Shown here in pieces: positions 28,821 through 36,918 of a stretch of 64,000 nt of DNA. The notes under the pieces were generated by a model that saw only the letters and a program-made list of their open reading frames with translations, searched no databases and had not been told where the DNA came from. The stretch spans positions 1-64,000 of the forward strand of contig CAVYWD010000008.1 of the NCBI GenBank assembly GCA_963772225.1, written 5' to 3'. The position numbers were made by a program, and so were the translations under genes. Each line of letters begins with the position of its first letter. The first letter of the stretch is position 1. Origin of the DNA: CAVYWD01 sp963772225 (GTDB taxonomy: Bacteria > Myxococcota > Myxococcia > Myxococcales > UBA5297).

Positions 28821-29555
28821 TCAGGGCCCGCCGTCGGGCGCCGAGCCGGCGTCGGGTTGGCCCCCGGGCGCGACCTTCGGAGCCAGGGCGTCGATCACCT
28901 TGAGGTTCTCGAGCGGCAGGGGAATGGCCGAGAACTTGCGCGGGAAGGACGAGATGGCGCCTCGGCCCGACGCGACGAGCTCGTAACCGGTGCCGTCGGC
29001 GAGGCGGATCTTCGCGAGCCGCGTGGCCGGCACCTCGTCGGTGTACCAGATTTCGATGGGCCCCTTGTTCGTGGGGACCTTGGCGTACCTGCAGCTGTAG
29101 AGCCCGGTCGACGTCTGGAGCTTGACGGGGGTCCAGCCCCTGCCGCCCTTCGCCGCGCCCTTGCACTCGCCGTTGGCGCAGCCGGGAGCATTCGGGTCGA
29201 ACGAAGCGAAGGAGCCGACCGAATAGATGGCCGAGCCCATCTTGAAGAACATCTGCCCGCCGATCTTCTCGCCGCGGCGCAGGCGCGCGGCGGTCCGGCC
29301 CAGCTTGTCCATCCAGATCTCAATCCAGGGCGGCTGCCGCGGGTCCTCGTCGGCCAGCACCGAGAACCGGATGGTGTCGGTGAAGTCGGGCCGGCCGCCG
29401 CGCAGCGTCGCGTACTCCGCCCACTCGCCGACGATGCCCGACCCGGTCTGGGCGATGAGCGATTGCAAGTCGGCATGGGCGGCGTCGGCGGGCCCGCTCG
29501 AGCCGGGGGCCGCCGCCGCGCACAGGAGCGCCAACATCGCCGTGAGCTTCGTCAT
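28821..29555 (-). CDS. Secreted protein of unknown function, last gene of the Tad-like operon
   Basis: 244 residues, with start ATG overlapping the stop of the previous gene (ATGA at 29552-29555). A signal peptide (MTKLTAMLALLCAAAAPG) is followed by a beta-rich domain with GIVGEWAEYATLRGG, YSVGSFASFDPN and IEIWYTDEVPATRLAKIRL, and a Pro/Gly/Asp-rich tail. I do not recognise the family. The pattern of a periplasmic protein that tracks a substrate property through repeated strands (WIEIWMDKLG, IEIWYTDEVP) recalls lipoprotein-carrier-like folds, but this is a weak impression. Confidence 0.7.
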   Translation of the reverse strand: MTKLTAMLALLCAAAAPGSSGPADAAHADLQSLIAQTGSGIVGEWAEYATLRGGRPDFTDTIRFSVLADEDPRQPPWIEIWMDKLGRTAARLRRGEKIGGQMFFKMGSAIYSVGSFASFDPNAPGCANGECKGAAKGGRGWTPVKLQTSTGLYSCRYAKVPTNKGPIEIWYTDEVPATRLAKIRLADGTGYELVASGRGAISSFPRKFSAIPLPLENLKVIDALAPKVAPGGQPDAGSAPDGGP

Positions 29556-30253
29556 GGAGCTTCCTCGGGGACGAGGACCGCGGGGCGGCCCACTCCGTCG
29601 CTGACCATCGTCGGAGCACCCGTCGGCAAGGCGTCCGATACGACGCCCGAGACCCAGGTGCGACGGGTGCTCGGCTCGCACGCCAGGTAGATCGTCCCCG
29701 GCCCGTCGCCCGGCCTCGGGGACTTGACGGGGCCGGCGCTCTCGATCACCTCGACGCGGTATCTCTGGGCCGCTCCGAACCGCCGGTAGCCGGAAGGCGC
29801 GACCTTGGACGCGGCGAGCGCCTGCTCGAGCTCGCGCGGGGCGGCGGCGCAGGGGCTGCCCTGGCTCGCCAGCGCGCTCGCTCGGACGAAGCCCATCGCC
29901 GCCATCATCCGCTCCGGAGGCAGCGGCCCCGACTCGAGCGGGGAGCTGCTCTGAAGCGGATTGCCGATGAGGGTCGAGGCGATCAGCCCGACGGGCAAAA
30001 GGTGCACCCAGCGCGGCATCCGCCAGCCCGCCACGGTCGCCCCCGACAGCCACACCGCGTAACCCGAAGCGATGGCGAAGATCGCCGCCGCGCAGGCGAG
30101 GCATGGCGTCGCCGGCGCCCAGTAGGAGGGCGAGGTGAGAATGCGAAAGGATTGGCGGATGCCGCCGGCGTTGGCTCCGAGCCCGGCGCCGACGAGCCCG
30201 GCGTAGAAGATGAAACGGAGCCACCGCAGCGCCGGACCGGAAGCGCGGCTCAT
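29552..30253 (-). CDS. Membrane protein of unknown function in the Tad-like operon
   Basis: 233 residues. The N-terminal half has three hydrophobic helices (FIFYAGLVGAGLGANAGG, CLACAAAIFAIASGYAVWL, LLPVGLIASTLIGN). The CLACA pair of Cys in the second helix recalls the quinone-linked membrane proteins of disulphide formation but is not enough to assign that. The C-terminal ~110 residues are soluble (RFGAAQRYRVEVIESAG, GTIYLACEPSTRRTWVSG). It starts 6 bp after the Flp-like gene and overlaps the following gene by 4 bp, so it is certainly co-transcribed with them. Confidence 0.7.
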   Translation of the reverse strand: MSRASGPALRWLRFIFYAGLVGAGLGANAGGIRQSFRILTSPSYWAPATPCLACAAAIFAIASGYAVWLSGATVAGWRMPRWVHLLPVGLIASTLIGNPLQSSSPLESGPLPPERMMAAMGFVRASALASQGSPCAAAPRELEQALAASKVAPSGYRRFGAAQRYRVEVIESAGPVKSPRPGDGPGTIYLACEPSTRRTWVSGVVSDALPTGAPTMVSDGVGRPAVLVPEEAP

Positions 30254-30259
30254 CTCGCC

Positions 30260-30466
30260 TCAGGGGAACGGCAAGCCGAGAATGACATAGAAGCTCATGA
30301 TGTAGATTTTGTAGGAAGCGATGGCGTTGGGCAAAAAGACGAGCAGCGCCCCGCCCGTGCCGACGATGAGCCAGAAGCTGGTGAGGGCGTATTCGGCCGC
30401 GCCCTGGCCTTCCTCTCGCCTGGCGCGCCGCCACAGCCGGCGGCGAAGGGTCTCGCGGGTCTCCAT
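30260..30466 (-). CDS. Flp-like type IVb pilin
   Basis: 68 residues. A basic leader (RRRLWRRARREEGQGAAEYA) is followed by a hydrophobic helix (LTSFWLIVGTGGALLVFL). The short polar leader ending in G-x-x-x-E-Y is the class III (type IVb) prepilin pattern cleaved by a TadV/CpaA peptidase, with the Glu five residues into the mature form. The small size and the neighbouring TadE/TadG-like genes support a Flp-type pilin. It is 3 bp from the preceding gene. No prepilin peptidase gene is in the window. Confidence 0.75.
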   Translation of the reverse strand: METRETLRRRLWRRARREEGQGAAEYALTSFWLIVGTGGALLVFLPNAIASYKIYIMSFYVILGLPFP

Positions 30467-30469
30467 CGG

Positions 30470-31231
30470 CTACTCCTCTCGACCGTCGTAGGTGGCGAGG
30501 ACGCTGGCCCCTTGCGCCTGGGTGCGGTACGGCGACACGTGGAGGGTCACCTTGCGCTCGCCCTTGGTCGCCGTCACCTCGGCTCCGCCCTTGCCGAAGC
30601 GCTGCTCGAAGCGGGCCACGGCCCAGCCCCGCTTCGGGAGCTCGTCCTTGAAGTAGGCGGCCGCGGCCTGGACGGTCATCGACGGCTCCTGCCAGGTGAA
30701 GGCCTCGGCGCCGCCGGCCTTGTCGGCGACCTTCATGATGCCCACCGCCGACGGGCTGAAGGGCACGCGGGTGTCGTCCACCACCGGGTCAGCGGCGGTC
30801 ACCTGAAGCGGGAACACCGACGGGAAGACCTCGGTGACGTTTTTGCGCGGGGCGATCGCCACGACCGCGTGGCTCGCCCCGCCGGCGACCGCGGCGGTGA
30901 TGTTGAAGCCCCCGCCCTGAGTGCGGTGCAGCTTCGCGGGCGCGTTCATCTGCTCGAAGAAGGCGAGGTAGTAATCGCGCACCCGCTCGGCCGAGTCGGG
31001 CGTGCTGAAGTGCGAGAGGCGGAAAGAGACCCCGTTGACGGCGAGGTCCTGTCCCAGCGGGTATTCCATGGCATTGGGATAGGCCGGCAGCTCGTCGTCG
31101 GAGTAATAGGCGGTGCGGGGGGCCGCCGACGCGGGCGGTGCGCCCTCCGACCCGAGGTCCAGGCTCGCGGCGATGAGCCCGGCGGCCAAGAGGAGCGATG
31201 CCACGACCCGGCGCAATGGTTTCAGCTTCAT
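30470..31231 (-). CDS. Secreted protein of the Tad-like operon, function unknown
   Basis: 253 residues from 31231 (MKLKPLRRVVASLLLAAGLI), a signal peptide; an upstream in-frame start at 31285 would place extra polar residues before it. The mature part has two similar halves (LPAYPNAMEYPLGQDL ... RVRDYYLAFFEQMN and SMTVQAAAAYFKDELPKRGW), each ending in an amphipathic helix followed by strands. This duplicated pattern (helix YYxxxFxxxGW-like then beta hairpin) is frequent in small secreted proteins near pilus genes. No catalytic motif is visible. Confidence 0.7.
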   Translation of the reverse strand: MKLKPLRRVVASLLLAAGLIAASLDLGSEGAPPASAAPRTAYYSDDELPAYPNAMEYPLGQDLAVNGVSFRLSHFSTPDSAERVRDYYLAFFEQMNAPAKLHRTQGGGFNITAAVAGGASHAVVAIAPRKNVTEVFPSVFPLQVTAADPVVDDTRVPFSPSAVGIMKVADKAGGAEAFTWQEPSMTVQAAAAYFKDELPKRGWAVARFEQRFGKGGAEVTATKGERKVTLHVSPYRTQAQGASVLATYDGREE

Positions 31232-31250
31232 GGGGTGCCTCGCTGGCGGC

Positions 31251-32309
31251 TCACTTGCACTCGCTGTCGGAATTGCGCGAATCATAGGGGCAGGAGTTGC
31301 TCCCCGCCTCTTGCTTCAGCGGCTTGTTGCAGCCCATGTAGCAAGGGCCGAGCTTCTGGTAGAGCTGGTAATAGCGGCTGTCCTCTTTCTTGTAGCGGTC
31401 CTTGTAGACGTTGGTCATCCCGGTGAGGACCGGGTTGTGGTCGTGGCACTTCATGTTCTGGGAGCTGACCTGGATGCTCACGTCGCCGGTGCTCGAGCCG
31501 CCCAGCGACATGGACTCGACCACCGCGAGGAGCGGCAGGTGGACGCCGACCGCCTTGCCCACCCCGCCCAGCGCCTGGTCGACCTTGTCGCCCATGAGGC
31601 CGGTGAGCCCGGCCAGGTGCATGCGGCTCACCTGCTTGCAATAGTCGGAGCTGCAGTTGATCCCGTCGAGCTCGCCCACCGACTTGCCGTCCTTGACGTC
31701 CCACTGGTCGGCGATCAGCGATTGCGTGACGGCGAGGTCGAACTCGTCCTGCGAGAGCATGTTCTGCGTGTACCCGATGGGCATCAGCCTTCCGAGCAGC
31801 TTGTTCTTGATGTGGATGTGGAATTCGCCCTTGGGCTTGCCCATCTTGTTGAACTTCCAGAACCCGAAGACGTAGTTGACCACGTCATTGAGGCCGGAGA
31901 ATCCGCCGACGTCGTAGATGCCGGGGTCCTGGTCGGTGAGCGTGATCTGGTTCGGGTCGACCGTCGCGTCGAGGGAGATGAGCTGGTGCGCCTTGTAGTT
32001 GGGGACGAGGGTGGGCGTGGCGCCGTCGAGGTCGCCGTCGCCGTAGCGCTGCTTGACCTCGTCGAGGATATCCTTGCGCGCCTTGTCGAACTTGGCCGCG
32101 TGGTCCCCATTCTGGAAGTCGGAGAGGCCGTAGGCGGTCATCTCCCAGACCAAGTAACGAGACGCCTCGTTGGCCTTCAGCTTGGCGAAGGACATCTCGA
32201 AGAAGAAGATGGCGTAGAGCAGCGTGGGGACGAGGATGAGCGAGGTGAGCGCGAATTCGGTGGTCGCTGCACCGGTTTCAGCCGCCGCGCGGCGGGAGCG
32301 TAAGAGCAT
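31251..32309 (-). CDS. TadE-like pseudopilin
   Basis: 352 residues. The N-terminus has the TadE pattern: RRAAAETGAATTEFALTSLI, with Thr-Glu-Phe at the start of a hydrophobic helix (LVPTLLYAIFFFEMSF). The long periplasmic part has a cluster of Cys toward the end (INCSSDYC, CYMGCNKP, NSCPYD), suggesting disulphides. TadE-type proteins are minor pilins of Flp/Tad pili. It overlaps no gene but is 16 bp downstream of the TadG-like gene. Confidence 0.8.
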   Translation of the reverse strand: MLLRSRRAAAETGAATTEFALTSLILVPTLLYAIFFFEMSFAKLKANEASRYLVWEMTAYGLSDFQNGDHAAKFDKARKDILDEVKQRYGDGDLDGATPTLVPNYKAHQLISLDATVDPNQITLTDQDPGIYDVGGFSGLNDVVNYVFGFWKFNKMGKPKGEFHIHIKNKLLGRLMPIGYTQNMLSQDEFDLAVTQSLIADQWDVKDGKSVGELDGINCSSDYCKQVSRMHLAGLTGLMGDKVDQALGGVGKAVGVHLPLLAVVESMSLGGSSTGDVSIQVSSQNMKCHDHNPVLTGMTNVYKDRYKKEDSRYYQLYQKLGPCYMGCNKPLKQEAGSNSCPYDSRNSDSECK

Positions 32310-32324
32310 GGGATCCTCCCGTCG

Positions 32325-34538
32325 CTAGTGGGTGACCACGTCGCTGATGTTGATGAGCTTGTGGAGCTTGTCAGACGCGGCCAGCGGCGACAGCTTGGCC
32401 TTCCAGAAGGGGTTGAAGAGGTTGGGCGGCTCGGCCCAGGCTCCAGGCCGGTGGTAGTAGCACATGGCCCGCGCCCAGGCGTTGAGGCCCGGCAGCACGC
32501 CGTCGGCGTTGATCTTCCCCACGCCGTTGAGGTTGGCGGTGCGCCCCTCGTCGGTGATCCCCTGCATGCTGGTGTAGTCGTTCCACTTGAACTGGGAGTC
32601 CGAGGTGAAGCCGAGCGCCAATTCGGGCGGGAAGCGCGCGTCCTTCGGGGACTTGTTCACCAGGGACCAGAAGTCGGGCTGGTTGAACAGGGTTTCTTTC
32701 TTGTCGGGCTGCGGATTGAAGGAGTAGTAGGGCGCGATGCCGTACCACTTGTGCTCGTTGTCGTCGTCCTTGCCGTAGCACTTGGTGTCTTTGGTGTAGG
32801 CATAGGCAGGGCATTCGCCGACCTGGGGATTGATGGTGACCGTGATCCAATAATGGCGGTCGTCCCCGTTGTAGCCGTCGTTGTTGCTGTTGCTGTCGTT
32901 GGCCAGCCGGCAGTGGAACGACTTGCTGTCGTCGTCGGTCTTGTAGAAGCTCTGGATGCCCACCATCCGGCCCGACCCGCCTGAGATGGCCGCCATGGCG
33001 GTCGCCTTGACGTACTCGGCGGAGGCGAGCGCGCCGCCGCGGCTCCAGTCGCTGGTCTCGTGCTTGTTCTCGAAGATGTAGTTCTTCTTGTTGGCGTCGG
33101 CGGTGTCATTGGCCTCCGACTTCGTGGCGGTGCCGTTGTCGACGTCGCTCTTCGTCTGGTCGGCTCCGGCCTTGTCGCTCGGGCACTTCGTCTTGACCGG
33201 CTCGCACTCCTTGTCGCGCTGTTTCTCCTTTGTGGCGGCGTCGTCGCAGGTCGTGTCCTTGTTGCCGCAGACGGTCGTGGCGTTGGCGCAGGCGGAGCAA
33301 TTCGGGTCCTTCGTGCAGCTCGCGTCGCTGCTGCACTGGCCCTGAGCCGTGGAGCAGTTGGTCTTGGCGGTGTTGCAATTCTCGTCGGCCGTCTGCGCCG
33401 CATCCGCGAAGGGCTGGCAATGGTCCTTCGCCTGCTTGCACTCCGCGCCGGCTTTCTGGGCATTGCCGGCCACGTCTGGGGGGCCGGAGCTCTTGCCCAT
33501 GCCCTCGGTAAAGGTCTGCTGGTCCATGTGCTTGACCAGCCGCGTCGAGCCTACGTAGATCCACCCCAGGAACTTGGCGACGCTGTTGTCGCCGCCGAAG
33601 CCGCGGTCGCTTTCCCAGGTCATGTCCTGGTTGTAGGAGCCTTTGCCGGTGCGGCTGGCGTTGGAGACCTCGACCATCAGCCGCTCGGCGTTCTGCACCA
33701 TGTCGGAGTCGTCGGAATCCTTATCGTTGGCCTCGGAGCCGCCCTCTTTGTCGATCTTGGGAGAATCCTCGTCGAACAGGCTGTTGTAGGAGCCGACCAG
33801 GTTGCCGTTGAGCCCTCCCACCATGGTCTTGTAGGTGTCGGCGACCCAGCCGTCTTTATTGGTGTTATCCCCCGCCGTCTCGCGGATGATCTTCTCCTGG
33901 AAGTTGTCGAGCAGGTTGGCGTCGAGCACCGACCCCGTTAGTTTCTGGATGGCCTGGGCGACGTTGAACATCACCGTATTGTTGAGGACGCCCACCGCCT
34001 TTACCGCCAGCGCCATTAATTTGTCCACCTGGTTGAGCAGGGACCAGGTGTTGGAGAGGATTTCGTAGATCGCTTTGGCGGCGTAGTAACAGACCTTGGA
34101 GAGGGCCATGAAGACCATCTCGATCGCCAGGCAGATCACTCCATAGATGGGGACCTTGTCGCAGTATGCCGCGGCGGATTGTACGTAACAGAAGATGGCG
34201 GCCAGCGACTCCATCAGGTCGGCCAGCATCCACATCAGCGTCTGGACGCCGGTGAGGTACGACGAGATCGACTGGAAGGCCATCATCGCCACGTAGTGCG
34301 ACACCGAGGTGCGGTTGACGAAGGCGATGAAGTTGAGCGAGCGCGCCACCACCGCCGCGGCCGAGTAGGCGGCGTTGTCGGCGGCGTTCTGCACCTTGAT
34401 TCGCTGGTCGATGGTCCAGCCCAGCTGGATGGTGACCATCACCGCGAGCGCCAGGATGAGCAAGCTCACCGCGCCGATGACGAGCGACTGACCGGCCTCG
34501 GTCTCGCGCAGGGTGCGACGCAGTCTGACGATCATCAT
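32325..34538 (-). CDS. TadG-like pilus assembly protein with an unusual Cys-rich insert
   Basis: 737 residues. The N-terminus matches TadG: ETEAGQSLVIGAVSLLILAL, then WTIDQRIKVQNAADNAAYSA. A hydrophobic region at ~105-200 includes several Cys. Residues ~365-485 form a low-complexity insert with regularly spaced Cys (CKQAKDHC, CNTAKTNC, CSSDASCTKDPNCSAC, CDDAATKEKQRDKEC), which I have not seen in ordinary TadG proteins. No von Willebrand A (MIDAS) motif is obvious. TadG-type proteins sit in the inner membrane with a large periplasmic domain and are needed for pilus assembly. It lies between two TadE-like genes. Confidence 0.75.
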   Translation of the reverse strand: MMIVRLRRTLRETEAGQSLVIGAVSLLILALAVMVTIQLGWTIDQRIKVQNAADNAAYSAAAVVARSLNFIAFVNRTSVSHYVAMMAFQSISSYLTGVQTLMWMLADLMESLAAIFCYVQSAAAYCDKVPIYGVICLAIEMVFMALSKVCYYAAKAIYEILSNTWSLLNQVDKLMALAVKAVGVLNNTVMFNVAQAIQKLTGSVLDANLLDNFQEKIIRETAGDNTNKDGWVADTYKTMVGGLNGNLVGSYNSLFDEDSPKIDKEGGSEANDKDSDDSDMVQNAERLMVEVSNASRTGKGSYNQDMTWESDRGFGGDNSVAKFLGWIYVGSTRLVKHMDQQTFTEGMGKSSGPPDVAGNAQKAGAECKQAKDHCQPFADAAQTADENCNTAKTNCSTAQGQCSSDASCTKDPNCSACANATTVCGNKDTTCDDAATKEKQRDKECEPVKTKCPSDKAGADQTKSDVDNGTATKSEANDTADANKKNYIFENKHETSDWSRGGALASAEYVKATAMAAISGGSGRMVGIQSFYKTDDDSKSFHCRLANDSNSNNDGYNGDDRHYWITVTINPQVGECPAYAYTKDTKCYGKDDDNEHKWYGIAPYYSFNPQPDKKETLFNQPDFWSLVNKSPKDARFPPELALGFTSDSQFKWNDYTSMQGITDEGRTANLNGVGKINADGVLPGLNAWARAMCYYHRPGAWAEPPNLFNPFWKAKLSPLAASDKLHKLINISDVVTH

Positions 34539-34560
34539 GGCCCGACTCCCGGTTCTGCTC

Positions 34561-35361
34561 TCAGCAGCCGTCGTTCTTGTCGTCCACGCCCGCCCATTGC
34601 TTGCTCGAGTCGGCCGGGTCGTGGATGAAAGGGTTGGACTGCATGCGGATCGTGTAGGTGGTCACCAGCGGCTGGAAGTAACGATGCAAACCGCTCGCGG
34701 TCGCGCGCAGCCGGGTCATCTTGGTTCCGTTGAGGCCGGTGTACTTGCAGCTCGTGGAGAAATCGCCGAACTGGAGCTTGCTCAACGCGAGCTTCTTCTT
34801 GTCGATGAAGGCGAGCGACGGGTCGGGGCCGCGCAGGTCCTGGCCGACGAGGCCGGCCCAGTAGGTCTCGAAGAACAGGTAATTGGCGAAGGGGATCTGC
34901 ATCTCGTAGAAGTAGACGACGCGAATGGTCAGCTGCGTCTTTTGCCGATCGCCCGCGTCGAACTCGATCTCTTTCTTGTTGCCGAAGTCGGCTTTCTTGG
35001 GGCTGAGCACCTGAACGTCGATGAGCGGCATTCCCAGCAGCAAATTGCCGGTGACATTCGACCTGAGCTTGGCCGCCTCGTAGTCGATGAGGATGTCGCC
35101 GAGGCCGTGAACCACTCCCAGGGTCGGCAGGAGCGAGACGATCGCGGCCTGGTTCATCCGGTCCTTGTCCATGTTCCAGACCGCCCCGGCGCGGGCGGCG
35201 TTGAAGGCCGCGTACTCGAGCATCAAGCGCGCCTGGTGCAGGAGCGTCAGCTGGAGCGTGCCGAGAATGAAGAAGATCATCAGCGGCGTGACGATGGCGG
35301 TCTCCACGGCCGCTTGGCCGGAGCGCGACGCGCGAAGCGTTGGGACCCAGGAGGCGCGCAT
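34561..35361 (-). CDS. tadE: TadE-family pseudopilin
   Basis: 266 residues. The N-terminus RASRSGQAAVETAIVTPLMI is the typical TadE motif (G-Q-A-x-V-E then a hydrophobic helix) and is followed by QARLMLEYAAFNAARAGAV. The rest is periplasmic. It begins 4 bp after the CpaC-like gene ends and is followed 22 bp later by the TadG-like gene. Confidence 0.85.
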   Translation of the reverse strand: MRASWVPTLRASRSGQAAVETAIVTPLMIFFILGTLQLTLLHQARLMLEYAAFNAARAGAVWNMDKDRMNQAAIVSLLPTLGVVHGLGDILIDYEAAKLRSNVTGNLLLGMPLIDVQVLSPKKADFGNKKEIEFDAGDRQKTQLTIRVVYFYEMQIPFANYLFFETYWAGLVGQDLRGPDPSLAFIDKKKLALSKLQFGDFSTSCKYTGLNGTKMTRLRATASGLHRYFQPLVTTYTIRMQSNPFIHDPADSSKQWAGVDDKNDGC

Positions 35362-35365
35362 GCGG

Positions 35366-35746
35366 TCACCTCGAGACGTGGAAGTCGATGTCGCGGTTGG
35401 ACTTGAGCGCGTCGGGGCTCGGCGGGCCCTTGCCGTTGGTGCCGGGGAAGATGAAAATTTTGGTCTTGCCTTCCTTCAGCGCCAGCACGGTCATGACCTT
35501 GCTGGAAACCGTGACCCGCGCCAGGTCGGGGTCGCCGCAGACGGCCGAGCCGCTGACGCGAAAGGAGCGCTTCTCGCCCACCTTCATGTCCAGCATGCCG
35601 GGCAGCCCCTCGACGTTCTCAGCCGGAGGGAGGGGCTGAGCGCCGCCGCTGTGGGGATGGTGGCCGGGGGAGTAGATCTTGTCCGCCGCGGTCGCGGTGA
35701 GCGGGATGAGGAGCAGAGCGAGCGAAGTGACGTGGGAAAGTCGCAT
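35366..35746 (-). CDS. Secreted protein with the N-terminal domain of CpaC/RcpA pilus proteins
   Basis: 126 residues, first gene of the Tad-like operon. A signal peptide (SLALLLIPLTATAA) is followed by LDMKVGEKRSFRVSGSAVCG, PDLARVTVSSKVMTVLALKE and GKTKIFIFPG. This is the pattern of the pilus-formation N-terminal region of CpaC-type secretins (V-x-x-G-x-x-R-x-F ... P-x-x-A-x-V-x-V ... G-x-T-x-x-x-V), but there is no secretin domain. It probably binds the periplasmic side of the Tad channel. The channel and the ATPases must be encoded elsewhere. Confidence 0.75.
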   Translation of the reverse strand: MRLSHVTSLALLLIPLTATAADKIYSPGHHPHSGGAQPLPPAENVEGLPGMLDMKVGEKRSFRVSGSAVCGDPDLARVTVSSKVMTVLALKEGKTKIFIFPGTNGKGPPSPDALKSNRDIDFHVSR

Positions 35747-35902
35747 GGCTGCTCCGGTCGCAAGTCTGTGCGTTAATGTAGGCGAGAGAGGGGCTCGAGG
35801 CCATCGGTCAAGTGGACGACGTTTCTTTGGCCGAGCTCAAGAGGCCTCGGGGCGAAGCGCGCGAGGCGCCTCGCCCCGGGGGTTACTTCCGAGCTCGGCG
35901 CG

Positions 35903-36286
35903 CTAGCTGCACTTGTTGTCCGAGCCGCAGGTCTTTCCGGTGGGGCAGCCGCCGCCGTTGCTTCCGCAAGCGCTGTAGCACTGGTCGTAGCCGCAGTCCT
36001 GCCCGCTGGCGCAGGCGCAGGTGGCGCAGGTGCCATCGCCCTTGCAGTACTGCCCACTCGTGCAGGTGCAGGTGGCGCAGCTGTTATTGACCGTGTTGCA
36101 GTATTGGTTCACCGAGTTGCAGCACTGAGTGCCACAGGTGATCGCCGAAGCAGCGCAGTTGCCCGACGCGCCGGCGTCCGCCGTAGTGCTCACGCCGGTG
36201 TCAGCGCCGTTCGAGCTGCTGCTGCCGCCGCAGCCGGTGACGGTGGCCAAGCCGGTGATGACGATCGCTACCAAAAGTCGCTTCAT
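35903..36286 (-). CDS. Small Cys-rich lipoprotein
   Basis: 127 residues. The signal peptide has a lipobox (LATVTGCGGS). The mature part carries about 20 Cys in repeated C-x-C/C-x(3-5)-C spacings (CGTQCCNSVNQYC, CATCTCTSGQYC, CATCACASGQDC, CSDNKC-like end), resembling small disulphide-rich knot domains common in Myxococcota surface lipoproteins. Ligand and role unknown. Confidence 0.7.
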   Translation of the reverse strand: MKRLLVAIVITGLATVTGCGGSSSSNGADTGVSTTADAGASGNCAASAITCGTQCCNSVNQYCNTVNNSCATCTCTSGQYCKGDGTCATCACASGQDCGYDQCYSACGSNGGGCPTGKTCGSDNKCS

Positions 36287-36918
36287 CTGTTTGGTTCCTC
36301 CAATGTTCGGATCTGCCGGCGTTTGCCTCGTATCGATTTCTCGCCAGCCGGAGATGGATGAGGAGAGTCAGGCGCGGGAGTCAATGGCCTGCGAGTGCGG
36401 CCCAGCAGCAGAGTTGAAACTACCACAGAAGGAGCTCGCCACGCCCGTGGCGCGCGCCGTCCTAACGCCGCGTGGCCGCCGCTCTCATCGCGAGCTTCGT
36501 CCGGCCGTCCTTCGCCCAGGAAGGAGATGTGAGCGAAGGGGCGAGCTCACGGCACTGGCTCGAGACCGGAGCGCTCAGGATGATCGAGCGACGGCGTGCC
36601 GAATAGGAGCGCTTCGAGAAAATCGCGTGGGCCAGTTCACCTCGGCTCACGTCAGCTTCGTGACGCGGATGTCGACCGTTCACCCGCGGCCGAGCGCGCG
36701 GGGCCCGTGCGCGCGGAACGTCGCGGAACGTGACCCTGCCGAACGCGGGCGGCCTCTCTCGCTCCAGGAAAGCCGGTCGGTGCCCAGGGCGCAACCCGGC
36801 GATCGCCTGAGGGTCGGTGCGACCGACCTCGAAGGAGGCGAGCCCACGCGCCTTGACCGACCCATGGAGTCTGCGAGACTCGCGAAGGCCGCTGACCGAT
36901 CCTCGAGGTGACAGGACG
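36287..36918. other. Intergenic region, no gene recognised
   Basis: About 630 bp between divergent lipoprotein genes. It should contain both promoters. Overlapping Arg-rich open frames on both strands look artefactual. Directly before 36919 there is a good ribosome site (GAGGTGACAGGACG). Confidence 0.4.

Noticed and set aside
26543..28903. A 786-codon plus-strand frame across the PDZ protein gene
   Set aside because: Antisense to a gene with signal anchor, repeats and PDZ domain; composition is Arg-rich and featureless.
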